DNA of 12,070 nt from Pseudomonadota bacterium (lineage in GTDB: Bacteria > Pseudomonadota > Gammaproteobacteria > Pseudomonadales > Pseudomonadaceae). How positions within the stretch are numbered: position 1 is the stretch's first letter; every line of letters starts with the position of its first letter. Of the stretch, positions 1-7,749 are shown in pieces. Where the stretch lies: contig JAEYXX010000042.1 in NCBI GenBank assembly GCA_023431055.1, forward strand, positions 1-12,070, written 5' to 3'. The position numbers were made by a program, and so were the translations under genes. The notes beneath the pieces are model-generated. The model ran no database searches. It saw only the letters and a list, made by a program, of their open reading frames with translations, and was not told where the DNA came from.

Positions 1-19
1 TATCAGTACGGAGAACGCT

Positions 20-1189
20 ATGGCTTGGAATGAGCCGGGTGGCAACTCGAACAATCAAGACCCTTGGGGCGGCCGCAAAGGCGGTGGCCGGCAGGGGCCG
101 CCGGATCTCGACGAAGCGTTCCGCAAGTTGCAAGAAAGCCTGAACGGGCTTTTCGGTGGCGGCAAGAAACGTGGTGATGACGACTCCGGGCGCAGCGGTG
201 GCGGCGGTGGCTTCGGTCTGCTGTTCGTAGGCCTCGGCCTGCTGGCGGTGATCTGGCTGTACAGCGCCATCTACGTGGTCGATGAGCAGGAGCAGGCCGT
301 GGTGCTGCGCTTCGGCAAGTATCACGAGACGGTTGGCCCGGGCCTGAACATCTATTTCCCGCCGATCGATCGCAAGTTCCAGGAAAACGTCACCCGTGAG
401 CGTGCCTATAGCAAGCAGGGCGCCATGCTGACCGAAGACGAGAACATCATCGAAGTACCGCTGACGGTGCAGTACCGCATCAGCAACCTGCAGGACTTCG
501 TGCTCAACGTCGACCAGCCGGAAGTCAGCCTGCAGCACGCCACCGACAGCGCCGTGCGTCACGTCGTGGGTTCCACCGAGATGGACCAGGTGCTGACCGA
601 AGGTCGTGAGCTGATGGCCAGCGAAGTGCGCGAGCGTCTGCAGCGTTTCCTCGACAACTACCGTACCGGTATCACCATCACTCAGGTGAACATCCAGAGC
701 GCGGCAGCGCCGCGTGAAGTTCAGGAAGCCTTCGACGACGTGATCCGCGCGCGTGAAGACGAACAGCGCGAGAAGAACCAGGCCGAGTCCTACGCCAATG
801 GCGTGATTCCGGAAGCCCGCGGTCAGGCCCAGCGCCTGCTGGAAGAGGCCAATGGTTACCGTGATGAAGTGATCGCTCGCGCTCAGGGTGAGGCCGACCG
901 CTTCACCAAGCTGGTAGCCGAATATCGCAAGGCGCCTGAAGTCACTCGCGAACGTCTGTATCTGGACACCATGCAGGAAATGATGAGAAACACCAGCAAG
1001 GTTCTGGTCACTGGTGACAAGGGGCAGAACAACCTGCTCTATCTGCCGCTGGACAAGATGATCGACAGCCGTGGCGGTTCCTCGTCCTCCAGTTCTGCCA
1101 ACAGCAGCAATTCGACGACGCGTGATCCGGCCGTGCCGCTGAGCAGCGATCTGTCGCAGCGTAACCTGCGTACCCGGGAGGGCCGTTGA
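20..1189 (+). CDS. hflK: HflK, FtsH protease modulator (SPFH/band 7 membrane protein)
   Basis: HflK forms with HflC a large inner-membrane, periplasm-facing assembly around the FtsH AAA+ protease and tempers degradation of membrane substrates (family knowledge). The 389-residue protein has a Gly/Pro-rich cytoplasmic N-terminus (about 1-62), one membrane helix at about 65-86, then an SPFH/band 7 domain beginning around VVDEQEQAVVLRFGKY (86-101). A charged Ala/Glu/Arg-rich helical region (about 230-310) follows, and the C-terminus is a Ser-rich, probably disordered tail (about 353-389). The ATG at 20 is preceded by GGAG at 10-13. The stop overlaps the hflC start by one base, so translation is probably coupled. 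The usual upstream neighbour, hflX, would lie outside the window. Confidence 0.96.
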   Translation: MAWNEPGGNSNNQDPWGGRKGGGRQGPPDLDEAFRKLQESLNGLFGGGKKRGDDDSGRSGGGGGFGLLFVGLGLLAVIWLYSAIYVVDEQEQAVVLRFGKYHETVGPGLNIYFPPIDRKFQENVTRERAYSKQGAMLTEDENIIEVPLTVQYRISNLQDFVLNVDQPEVSLQHATDSAVRHVVGSTEMDQVLTEGRELMASEVRERLQRFLDNYRTGITITQVNIQSAAAPREVQEAFDDVIRAREDEQREKNQAESYANGVIPEARGQAQRLLEEANGYRDEVIARAQGEADRFTKLVAEYRKAPEVTRERLYLDTMQEMMRNTSKVLVTGDKGQNNLLYLPLDKMIDSRGGSSSSSSANSSNSTTRDPAVPLSSDLSQRNLRTREGR

Positions 1190-2058
1190 TGAGCAACAAG
1201 TCCCTGATCGGCCTGATCGTGGCCGTGGTTCTGGCCCTGGTGGCATGGAATAGCTTCTACATCGTGGCGCAAACCGAGCGTGCGGTGCTGTTGCAGTTCG
1301 GGCGAGTGGTTCAGCCTGATGTGCAGCCTGGCCTGCATGTGAAGATTCCCTACGTCAACCAGGTACGCATCTTCGATGGTCGCCTGCTGACTCTGGATTC
1401 GACCTCCTCGCGCTTCCTGACGCTGGAGAAGAAGGCGTTGATGGTTGACGCCTACGCCAAGTGGCGGGTGAAGGATGCCGAGCGCTTCTATCAGGCCACC
1501 TCCGGCATGAAGCAGGTTGCCGACGAGCGTCTGGCGCGTCGTCTGGAAGCCTCGCTGCGTGACCAGTTCGGTAAGCGCACCCTGCACGAGTCGGTGTCTG
1601 GCGAGCGTGATGCGCTGATGGCTGACGTGACCGCGACCCTCAATCGCGCCGCCGAGCGCGAGCTGGGTATCGAAGTGGTCGACGTGCGGGTCAAGGCCAT
1701 CGATCTGCCGCGTGAAGTCAACCGCAGCGTGTTCGAGCGGATGAGCACCGAGCGTGAGCGTGAGGCTCGCGAGCACCGCGCCAAGGGGCGTGAGCTGGCC
1801 GAAGGTATTCGCGCCGATGCTGATCGTCAGCGCCGTGTACTGCTGGCTGAAGCCTATCGTCAGGCAGAAGAGCTGCGCGGTGACGGTGATGCCCAGGCTG
1901 CCGCCATCTACGCCCGTGCCTACGGCCAGGATCAGGAGTTCTACTCCTTCTACCGCAGCCTGCAGGCGTACCGCGAAAGCTTCGCCGACAAGCGCGATGT
2001 GCTGGTGCTGGACCCGAGTAGCGATTTCTTCCGCTACCTGGAAAAAGCCAAGCCTTGA
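1189..2058 (+). CDS. hflC: HflC, FtsH protease modulator (SPFH/band 7 membrane protein)
   Basis: This is the partner of HflK in the HflKC complex that controls FtsH. The 289-residue protein starts with a membrane helix at about 5-25 and continues into an SPFH domain (TERAVLLQFGRVV at about 29-41). A long charged alpha-helical stretch rich in Arg/Glu/Ala (about 180-240) is typical of SPFH oligomerisation helices. I chose the ATG at 1189, whose first base is the last base of the hflK stop. It has GGGAGGG at 1176-1182, six bases upstream; the TTG one codon earlier is less likely. A strong hairpin begins 8 nt after the stop, and an intrinsic terminator follows at 2125-2147, so this looks like the last gene of the hfq-hflX-hflKC type transcript. 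Confidence 0.96.
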   Translation: MSNKSLIGLIVAVVLALVAWNSFYIVAQTERAVLLQFGRVVQPDVQPGLHVKIPYVNQVRIFDGRLLTLDSTSSRFLTLEKKALMVDAYAKWRVKDAERFYQATSGMKQVADERLARRLEASLRDQFGKRTLHESVSGERDALMADVTATLNRAAERELGIEVVDVRVKAIDLPREVNRSVFERMSTEREREAREHRAKGRELAEGIRADADRQRRVLLAEAYRQAEELRGDGDAQAAAIYARAYGQDQEFYSFYRSLQAYRESFADKRDVLVLDPSSDFFRYLEKAKP

Positions 2059-2065
2059 TCGGCAA

Positions 2066-2090
2066 CCTGGCGGCGCGATGCGTCGCCAGG
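2066..2090 (+). other. Strong hairpin just after hflC
   Basis: Positions 2066-2076 pair with 2080-2090 to give an 11-bp stem with one G-U pair and a 3-nt GAT loop. No T-run follows, so it is not a standard intrinsic terminator. It may protect the 3' end of the hflKC mRNA or be a processing site (inference). It lies directly upstream of the proposed promoter at 2091-2118. Confidence 0.55.
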
Positions 2091-2118
2091 GTGACCTCAG
2101 GGGAAAACGTGGTATGAT
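2091..2118 (+). promoter_or_regulatory. Putative sigma-70 promoter with extended -10 for DUF2065-hisZ-purA
   Basis: The -10 hexamer TATGAT lies at 2113-2118 and is preceded by TG one base upstream (2110-2111), an extended -10. A weak -35, GTGACC, lies at 2091-2096 with a 16-nt spacer. Transcription would start near 2125, the first base of the terminator hairpin. The next genes are in the same direction, so this would be their own promoter, independent of hflKC. Confidence 0.5.
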
Positions 2119-2124
2119 GCGGCA

Positions 2125-2147
2125 GCCGGGAAAATCCCGGCTTTTTT
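2125..2147 (+). terminator. Rho-independent terminator after hflC
   Basis: GCCGGGA (2125-2131) pairs perfectly with TCCCGGC (2135-2141) around an AAA loop, followed by six Ts (2142-2147). It should end transcripts from hflKC. Because it sits at the presumed start of the next transcript, the same hairpin may also form the 5' end of the DUF2065-hisZ-purA mRNA. Confidence 0.85.
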
Positions 2148-2162
2148 GCGTCTGTGGGAATC

Positions 2163-2348
2163 ATGTGGCAGGAACTCGGCATCGCACTGTGTCCGGTATT
2201 GGTGCTGGAAGGCATCCTGCCCTTCCTCTATCCGCGTCATTGGCGCGGGGCGGTACTGCAGGCTGCGCGTCTGCCCGACCGCCGACTGCGTCTTATGGGG
2301 CTGGCCAGCATGCTGCTGGGGACTGCCCTTCTATATCTGCTTCACTGA
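2163..2348 (+). CDS. Small two-helix membrane protein, DUF2065/YjeT family
   Basis: The 61-residue protein is very hydrophobic, with two predicted membrane helices at about 4-25 and 46-60. They are joined by a short basic segment containing [20 protein letters not shown]. The EGILPFLYP stretch and the central Gly-Leu-Ala-Ser-Met pattern fit the DUF2065 family, whose E. coli member YjeT lies between hflC and purA, the same place as here. Its biochemical role is not known to me. I chose the ATG at 2163 over the GTG at 2154, because the GTG codon would consume the only weak GGGA ribosome site. The T-run of the preceding terminator ends 15 nt upstream, so expression depends on read-through or on the promoter at 2091-2118. 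hisZ follows after 37 nt. Confidence 0.85.
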   Translation: MWQELGIALCPVLVLEGILPFLYPRHWRGAVLQAARLPDRRLRLMGLASMLLGTALLYLLH

Positions 2349-2385
2349 AGGCTTGTGCCGCCCGGATCGAGAGGGGAATGGCGAA

Positions 2386-3573
2386 ATGGCAACGGTAGAC
2401 CGCTGGCTGCTGCCAGATGGCATCGAAGAAGTACTGCCGCCGGAAGCGGCACGCATCGAGGCGGCCCGCCGCCAGGTGCTGGATCTGTTCCAACGTTGGG
2501 GTTACGAGTTCGTCGTTACCCCCCATATCGAGTACCTGGAATCCCTGCTGACTGGCGCCGGCCAGGATCTCGACCTGCGCACTTTCAAGGTCACCGATCC
2601 GCTGTCCGGTCGGCAGATGGGCTTTCGTGCCGACATTACCCCGCAGGTAGCGCGTATCGACGCCCATACCCTGCGTCGTGAAGGTCCGAGCCGCCTGTGT
2701 TACGCCGGCAGCGTGCTGCACGCACAGCCGCGTGCGCTGACCACTTCGCGCAGTCCCATCCAGTTGGGCGCCGAGCTCTATGGCGACGCCAGCCCGGCCA
2801 GCGATATCGAGGTGATCAGCCTGCTGGTGGAAACCCTGGAGCTGGCCGCCGTGCCGGATGTGCACATGGACCTCGGTCATGTCGGCATCTATCGCGGCCT
2901 GGCGCGTGCCGCTGGTTTGTCCGGCGAGGCCGAGCAGCAGCTGTTCGATGCGCTGCAGCGCAAGGCCATGGACGAAATCGAGACCCTGACTGCCGCGTTG
3001 CCGGCTGGCCTGGGCAATATGTTGCGCTCGCTCGCCGAGCTGTGTGGTGGTCGCGAGGTGCTGGACCTGGCCCAGGCGGTACTGGTCGAGGCGCCGGATG
3101 CAGTGCATGCGGCGCTGGATGAGCTGGTAGCCATCGCCGATGCGCTGGAGTTGCGTTATCCCGAGCTGCCGCTGTATTTCGATCTGGGTGAGTTGCGTGG
3201 CTACAACTACCACACGGGCGTGGTGTTCGCGGCGTTCGTACCAGGCGAGGGCGGTGCCATCGCTCAGGGTGGTCGTTACGACGATACCGGCGCGGTGTTC
3301 GGCCGGGCACGTCCGGCGACCGGGTTCTCCACTGACCTGAAGACCCTGGTGACCCTCGGGGATATGCGCCTGGATGAATCCGTCAGCGGCGTTTGGGCGC
3401 CGGATAATCATGACCTCTATCTGTGGCAGGCCGTTCGTCGTCTGCGTGGTGAGGGCGAGCGCGTGGTACAGGCGTTGCCCGGGCAGAGCGAGGCGGATGC
3501 GCGCGAAGCAGGCTGTGACCGTCTGCTGGCGCTGCGCGATGGACGTTGGCAGGTGGCGCCCCTGGCGTCCTGA
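2386..3573 (+). CDS. hisZ: HisZ, ATP phosphoribosyltransferase regulatory subunit
   Basis: HisZ is a catalytically inactive paralogue of histidyl-tRNA synthetase that joins the short form of HisG. It makes the first enzyme of histidine synthesis (ATP + PRPP to PR-ATP) active and sensitive to histidine. The 395-residue length matches HisZ and is too short for HisRS, which carries a further anticodon-binding domain. The class II synthetase fold is visible: a motif 2-like region from about 78 ([16 protein letters not shown]), and the histidine-pocket stretches LRGYNYHTG (270-278) and GGRYDD (295-300). The ATG at 2386 has GAGGGG at 2371-2376 and the family's usual N-terminus ([12 protein letters not shown]). 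An upstream in-frame extension lacks family character and overlaps DUF2065. purA follows after 57 nt without a terminator, so co-transcription is likely. Confidence 0.95.
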   Translation: MATVDRWLLPDGIEEVLPPEAARIEAARRQVLDLFQRWGYEFVVTPHIEYLESLLTGAGQDLDLRTFKVTDPLSGRQMGFRADITPQVARIDAHTLRREGPSRLCYAGSVLHAQPRALTTSRSPIQLGAELYGDASPASDIEVISLLVETLELAAVPDVHMDLGHVGIYRGLARAAGLSGEAEQQLFDALQRKAMDEIETLTAALPAGLGNMLRSLAELCGGREVLDLAQAVLVEAPDAVHAALDELVAIADALELRYPELPLYFDLGELRGYNYHTGVVFAAFVPGEGGAIAQGGRYDDTGAVFGRARPATGFSTDLKTLVTLGDMRLDESVSGVWAPDNHDLYLWQAVRRLRGEGERVVQALPGQSEADAREAGCDRLLALRDGRWQVAPLAS

Positions 3574-4926
<1,353 letters not shown>

Positions 4927-4951
4927 TCGAGATGCGCTCGAGCCGCAGATG

Positions 4952-4974
4952 AGCCGCCTTCGGGCGGCTTTTTT
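4952..4974 (+). terminator. Rho-independent terminator of purA
   Basis: AGCCGCC (4952-4958) pairs with GGCGGCT (4963-4969) around the very stable TTCG tetraloop, and the T-run continues to 4974. It lies 25 nt after the purA stop and separates purA from the chemoreceptor gene. Confidence 0.93.
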
Positions 4975-5095
4975 GTGGCTGGTGTTTCTTGTCGATGCCA
5001 GGCGCCATTGGCTGAATTTGCAGCCATAATGCCGGAACGTTCGTTGGTTTATCGCTGCTTTTCAGTCCGAGCTTGGGCATGCGCCTTGCTTGCAC

Positions 5096-5122
5096 TCAAT
5101 AAATCCCGGAAGTCGCCGTTAT
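5096..5122 (+). promoter_or_regulatory. Putative FliA (sigma-28) promoter of the chemoreceptor gene
   Basis: TCAATAAA (5096-5103) and GCCGTTAT (5115-5122) are separated by exactly 11 nt, the sigma-28 layout. The -10 differs from the consensus GCCGATAA/T at one key base, and the -35 keeps the TNAA core. The start site would be near 5128, about 25 nt before the GTG start. I see no sigma-70 pair as good; CATAAT at 5025-5030 lacks a -35 at proper spacing. FliA control of chemotaxis genes is established in Pseudomonas, so the context fits. Confidence 0.55.
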
Positions 5123-5152
5123 AGCTGTTACGGTCGTTGAGGAGTGTCTCCA

Positions 5153-7087
5153 GTGTTTGCCATCGTTTCCATGTTGCGCAGCCGCCTGCTGCGTCCGGTG
5201 TTCGTTGCGCTTGGTCTGGCCATGTTGGTGCAGGTGGGCTTGGCGGTGTGGCTGATGCGTGCATCGGTCGATGGCATGGTCGAGGATCTGGCGCAGCGCC
5301 TGGGCGGTGAAAGTCGCCGTCTGGGTGAAGAGTTGGGCATGGCCGAGCGCGAAATGAGCCAGGGTCTTGCGGCGCTGGCGAGCAGTACGCGTTCGCGCCT
5401 GGGTGAAGGCCTTTCCGGCCAGTTGAAGGACGAGCAGGCGCAACTGCGCGTGGTGCTGGAGGGCAACCTCAAGCAGTCCGGCCAGGCCCTGGCAAAACTG
5501 CTCGCTGGCGTGGCGCCGAAGTCCATCTGGGATCTGGACATTCCCGCGCTCACCGCGCTCACGCGCATTGCCCAGCAGGATCCGGCGGTGCTGTTCGCCA
5601 TCATCTATGACGCCGAAGGCAAGCGGCTGACGCGCAACTTCAATCGCAGCAACGCACAGGTGCGCGACCTGGTGGCGGCGGGGCAGGGCGATTCGCCGCT
5701 GGACAAACTGGTGGATGCCGCTTCGCGCGATCCGCGTGTGTATGTGGTCGAGGCAGAAATCAGCCCGATGGGTGCGCCGATCGGCAAGGTGCAGATGGGG
5801 CTCTCGCTGGATGTCGTCGAGCGCGAGGTCGCTGCCCTGGACGGGCGTTTCGCGGCGTTGGTCAATGGTGCCGGCGAATTGGTCGACAGTAGCCTGGCGG
5901 GAGCTTCCGAACAGGCTACCGCTGCGCTGCGCGCGCGTTTGCAATCGGCCGAACGCTACACCCAGGAAATGGCGCGCAACGGCGGCGAATCGGTGCGCGT
6001 GGCGGCAGACTCGCTGCGCTGGAACATCGCCCTTGGCCTGCTGCTGGTCGGTGCACTGGCGATGCTGGTGGTAGCGCTGGTGCTGGGCTGGCGGGTATTG
6101 AGTCGTGTGCGCCTGCTCAGTGCGGCGCTCAATGATCTGGCGGCCGGCGAGGGGGATCTGACGCGGCGCGTGAGTATCGACAGCCAGGACGAAGTCGGCG
6201 AGATGGCCGACGCGGTCAATCGTTTCATCGCCAAGTTGCAGCCCATCGTGCGTGAATCCGGCGAGGTGGCGCTGCGTACTGGTGAGCAGATCCGCAGCCT
6301 GACCCAGCGCGGCGTGGCGGCCGAAGCGGCGGCCGGGCGTCAGCGCGACGAAGTGGCTGGAAGCCTGCAGGCACTGGAGCGGATGGCTGACGAGGCGCAG
6401 GCGGAAAGCCAGTCCATGCAGGAGGCGCTGCAGCGCGTCGATACCATTCGTCAGGCGGCGCACGAGAATGCCGCTATCGCCCAGCGCCTCTCAGCGCTCA
6501 TCGAGGGGTTGGTCGCGCGTGTCGCGGACGGTTCGGCGGTGATCGAGCGGTTGGCCAAGCAGAGTGAGCAGATCGAGGTGGTGCTGACGGTGATCCAGTC
6601 GATTGCCGAGCAGACCAACCTGCTGGCGCTCAATGCCGCCATCGAGGCGGCGCGCGCGGGCGAGAGCGGGCGAGGCTTTGCCGTGGTGGCTGACGAGGTA
6701 CGGGCGCTGGCGAGCAAGACTCAGCAGTCCACCGGTGATGTCCAGACCCATATCGCTGCACTGCAGCGTGGTGCGCAGGAGGCGGTTGCCGCCATCGCTC
6801 AGGCGGGCGCGCAAGGCAGCGAAGGGTTGCAGGTACTGCGTGACAGTGCGCGTTTGCAGCAGTCGGTGCAGCAGTCGGTGGATGAGGTGCATGGCGCCAT
6901 CAGCGCCGCGACTCAGGCCGCGGCCCATCAGGCCGAGGGCGCCGGGGCGGTCCGTGGGCGTGTGGAGATCATTCACGCCGAGGCGCAGCATGCTGCCGAG
7001 GCCGTGGCGGCGATTGCCGGCAATGCGCGGGCGCTGGATGAACTGGCGGCGCAGCTCAAGGCCAGCCTGGGGCAGTTCAAGGTCTGA
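5153..7087 (+). CDS. Methyl-accepting chemotaxis protein (periplasmic sensor, HAMP, MCP signalling domain)
   Basis: This is a transmembrane chemoreceptor that passes ligand binding to CheA/CheW. The protein has 644 residues from the GTG at 5153. Membrane helix 1 is at about 15-35, a periplasmic sensor of roughly 250 residues spans 36-289, and helix 2 is at about 290-312. A HAMP domain (about 312-366) and a long coiled coil follow. The conserved hairpin tip is [20 protein letters not shown] (484-503), continuing [15 protein letters not shown]. The sensor has a WDLD-type stretch (126-129) and an [10 protein letters not shown] strand typical of small Cache-like periplasmic domains; its ligand cannot be read from sequence. 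The C-terminus (GQFKV) lacks a CheR-binding pentapeptide. GTG 5153 is preferred because GAGGAG (5139-5144) is 8 nt upstream; the GTG at 5144 overlaps that site, and the ATG at 5171 is an alternative. Confidence 0.93.
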   Translation: MFAIVSMLRSRLLRPVFVALGLAMLVQVGLAVWLMRASVDGMVEDLAQRLGGESRRLGEELGMAEREMSQGLAALASSTRSRLGEGLSGQLKDEQAQLRVVLEGNLKQSGQALAKLLAGVAPKSIWDLDIPALTALTRIAQQDPAVLFAIIYDAEGKRLTRNFNRSNAQVRDLVAAGQGDSPLDKLVDAASRDPRVYVVEAEISPMGAPIGKVQMGLSLDVVEREVAALDGRFAALVNGAGELVDSSLAGASEQATAALRARLQSAERYTQEMARNGGESVRVAADSLRWNIALGLLLVGALAMLVVALVLGWRVLSRVRLLSAALNDLAAGEGDLTRRVSIDSQDEVGEMADAVNRFIAKLQPIVRESGEVALRTGEQIRSLTQRGVAAEAAAGRQRDEVAGSLQALERMADEAQAESQSMQEALQRVDTIRQAAHENAAIAQRLSALIEGLVARVADGSAVIERLAKQSEQIEVVLTVIQSIAEQTNLLALNAAIEAARAGESGRGFAVVADEVRALASKTQQSTGDVQTHIAALQRGAQEAVAAIAQAGAQGSEGLQVLRDSARLQQSVQQSVDEVHGAISAATQAAAHQAEGAGAVRGRVEIIHAEAQHAAEAVAAIAGNARALDELAAQLKASLGQFKV

Positions 7088-7095
7088 TAGGGCCT

Positions 7096-7107
7096 CAGGC
7101 TGCAGGC
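7096..7107 (+). repeat. Left arm of a composite heptamer inverted repeat after the MCP gene
   Basis: CAGGCTGCAGGC lies 9 nt after the MCP stop. It is an inverted, slightly diverged pair of the AGCCTGT heptamers at 7167-7233: all 12 bases can pair with GCCTGTAGCCTG in that array, one as G-U. A 10-nt core, AGGCTGCAGG, recurs exactly at 10981-10990 after rlmB. Confidence 0.6.
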
Positions 7108-7166
7108 CTCGGGCGGCAGGCAGGAGCGGAAAGCTTGCTAGGAGCATGGTCTGCGAACACGCTGAC

Positions 7167-7233
7167 AGCCTGTAGCCTGTAGCCTGTAGCCTGTAGCCTG
7201 TAGCCTGTAGCCTGTAGCCTGTAGCCTGTAGCC
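7167..7233 (+). repeat. AGCCTGT tandem heptamer array, 9.6 copies
   Basis: Nine perfect copies of AGCCTGT run from 7167 to 7229, followed by AGCC (7230-7233). The array lies between the MCP gene and the convergent tRNA-Leu genes. The period of 7 is not a multiple of 3 and I find no real gene across it. Perfect copies suggest recent expansion by slippage, so copy number probably varies between strains (inference). It can fold back on the arm at 7096-7107. Confidence 0.97.
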
Positions 7234-7249
7234 GCTTTTTTCAGGCAAT

Positions 7250-7279
7250 AAAAAACCGAGTCATTCGACTCGGTTTTTT
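7250..7279. terminator. Bidirectional terminator between the MCP gene and tRNA-Leu genes
   Basis: A perfect 13-bp stem (7250-7262 with 7267-7279) surrounds a 4-nt ATTC loop, with six As on the left and six Ts on the right. Read on the minus strand it lies 6 nt beyond the 3' end of the tRNA and should end that transcript. Read on the plus strand it can also end the MCP transcript. Confidence 0.93.
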
Positions 7280-7285
7280 GAAATT

Positions 7286-7372
7286 TGGTGCCCAGGAGAA
7301 GACTCGAACTTCCACGGCCGTTAAGCCACTGATACCTGAAACCAGCGCGTCTACCAATTCCGCCACCTGGGC
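7286..7372 (-). tRNA. tRNA-Leu, anticodon CAG (copy proximal to the terminator)
   Basis: On the minus strand the gene is 87 nt with encoded CCA. The acceptor GCCCAGG pairs with CCTGGGC, followed by A73 and CCA. The anticodon loop is TTCAGGT, so the anticodon CAG (plus-strand 7336-7338) reads CUG codons, the main Leu codon of GC-rich pseudomonads. The class II variable arm has a GGCT/GGCC stem with a TAAC loop. The D-loop GG and TTCGAGT T-loop are present. It is the second gene of a two-tRNA transcript. Confidence 0.97.
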
Positions 7373-7455
7373 ACTGCAGCAATGTTCGTCGTTACCGACA
7401 CGGAGCGTTGCATCCGTTATTTGCAAAGTGGGTTATCAAGCCACTTCACGAAATT
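7373..7455 (-). other. Spacer between the two tRNA-Leu genes
   Basis: This 83-nt transcribed spacer contains a small hairpin (7426-7431 with 7441-7446), just before the 3' end of the upstream tRNA. No promoter-like pair is obvious. It is probably removed by RNase E, 3' exonucleases and RNase P during maturation (inference). Confidence 0.5.
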
Positions 7456-7542
7456 TGGTGCCCAGGAGAAGACTCGAACTTCCACGGTGTTGCCACCACT
7501 GATACCTGAAACCAGCGCGTCTACCAATTCCGCCACCTGGGC
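7456..7542 (-). tRNA. tRNA-Leu, anticodon CAG (promoter-proximal copy)
   Basis: This 87-nt gene on the minus strand has encoded CCA. It is identical to the copy at 7286-7372 except for 7 substitutions inside an 8-nt block of the variable arm (7488-7495). The arm is GGTG/CACC with a GCAA (GNRA) loop, so the stem remains fully paired. The anticodon CAG is at 7506-7508. The two copies repeat at exactly 170 bp and share the 3' flank GAAATT, which supports origin by tandem duplication. Confidence 0.97.
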
Positions 7543-7605
7543 ACTGAAAACGATGAATCATCATCGGCTTCGTGTTACAACGTCTGCTCGACGCTGTGGG
7601 CGCGA

Positions 7606-7634
7606 ACTATACGGGCGGGCATTTACCTTGTAAA
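7606..7634 (-). promoter_or_regulatory. Sigma-70 promoter of the tRNA-Leu pair
   Basis: On the minus strand TTTACA (7634-7629) and TATAGT (7611-7606) are separated by 17 nt. The discriminator after the -10 is GC-rich (TCGCGCCC), as in stable-RNA promoters under stringent control. The start would be near 7599, leaving a leader of about 57 nt before the first mature tRNA. Confidence 0.8.
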
Positions 7635-7749
7635 CCCCTGACCCCAAAAAAATTATTGTCGCCGGAAAAGCTGCCGCGAATGACGTTTTCGCGCTTCAAT
7701 AGGCAGATGGCATACACCTTTATACATAAGCATAGGTAATCCTTCCTAC
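7635..7749 (+). promoter_or_regulatory. rnr upstream region
   Basis: This stretch must hold the rnr promoter unless rnr is expressed from elsewhere, but no strong sigma-70 pair is visible. TATACA at 7721-7726 is a possible -10, with TTCAAT (7695-7700) too far upstream at 20 nt. A hairpin is possible between CGCGAA (7675-7680) and TTCGCG (7688-7693). The ribosome site is also weak (AGGT at 7733-7736). I cannot assign a start site. Confidence 0.25.

Noticed and set aside
2146..2385. N-terminal extension of hisZ from an upstream in-frame start
   Set aside because: The extra residues do not resemble HisZ and overlap the DUF2065 gene in another frame. The ATG at 2386 has a good ribosome site and gives the family length.
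5025..5030. CATAAT as a sigma-70 -10 for the chemoreceptor gene
   Set aside because: No acceptable -35 lies 16-18 nt upstream, and it is more than 120 nt from the start codon. The sigma-28 type site at 5096-5122 fits better.
7167..7233. CRISPR array
   Set aside because: The unit is 7 bp with no spacers and no cas genes nearby; it is a simple tandem repeat.
7095..7382. A short minus-strand frame whose translation has repeated ATGYRLQ units
   Set aside because: The peptide repeat is only the translation of the non-coding heptamer array (three 7-mers make seven codons), and the frame runs through the tRNA and terminator.
7286..7542. tRNA-Leu duplication as an integration (att) scar
   Set aside because: Both copies are complete, lie 170 bp apart and share a promoter. 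No integrase or foreign genes lie between or beside them, so tandem duplication explains them.
7278..7633. Short plus-strand frames with similar EKTRTST peptides
   Set aside because: They are antisense translations of the two near-identical tRNA-Leu genes, a familiar false gene call.
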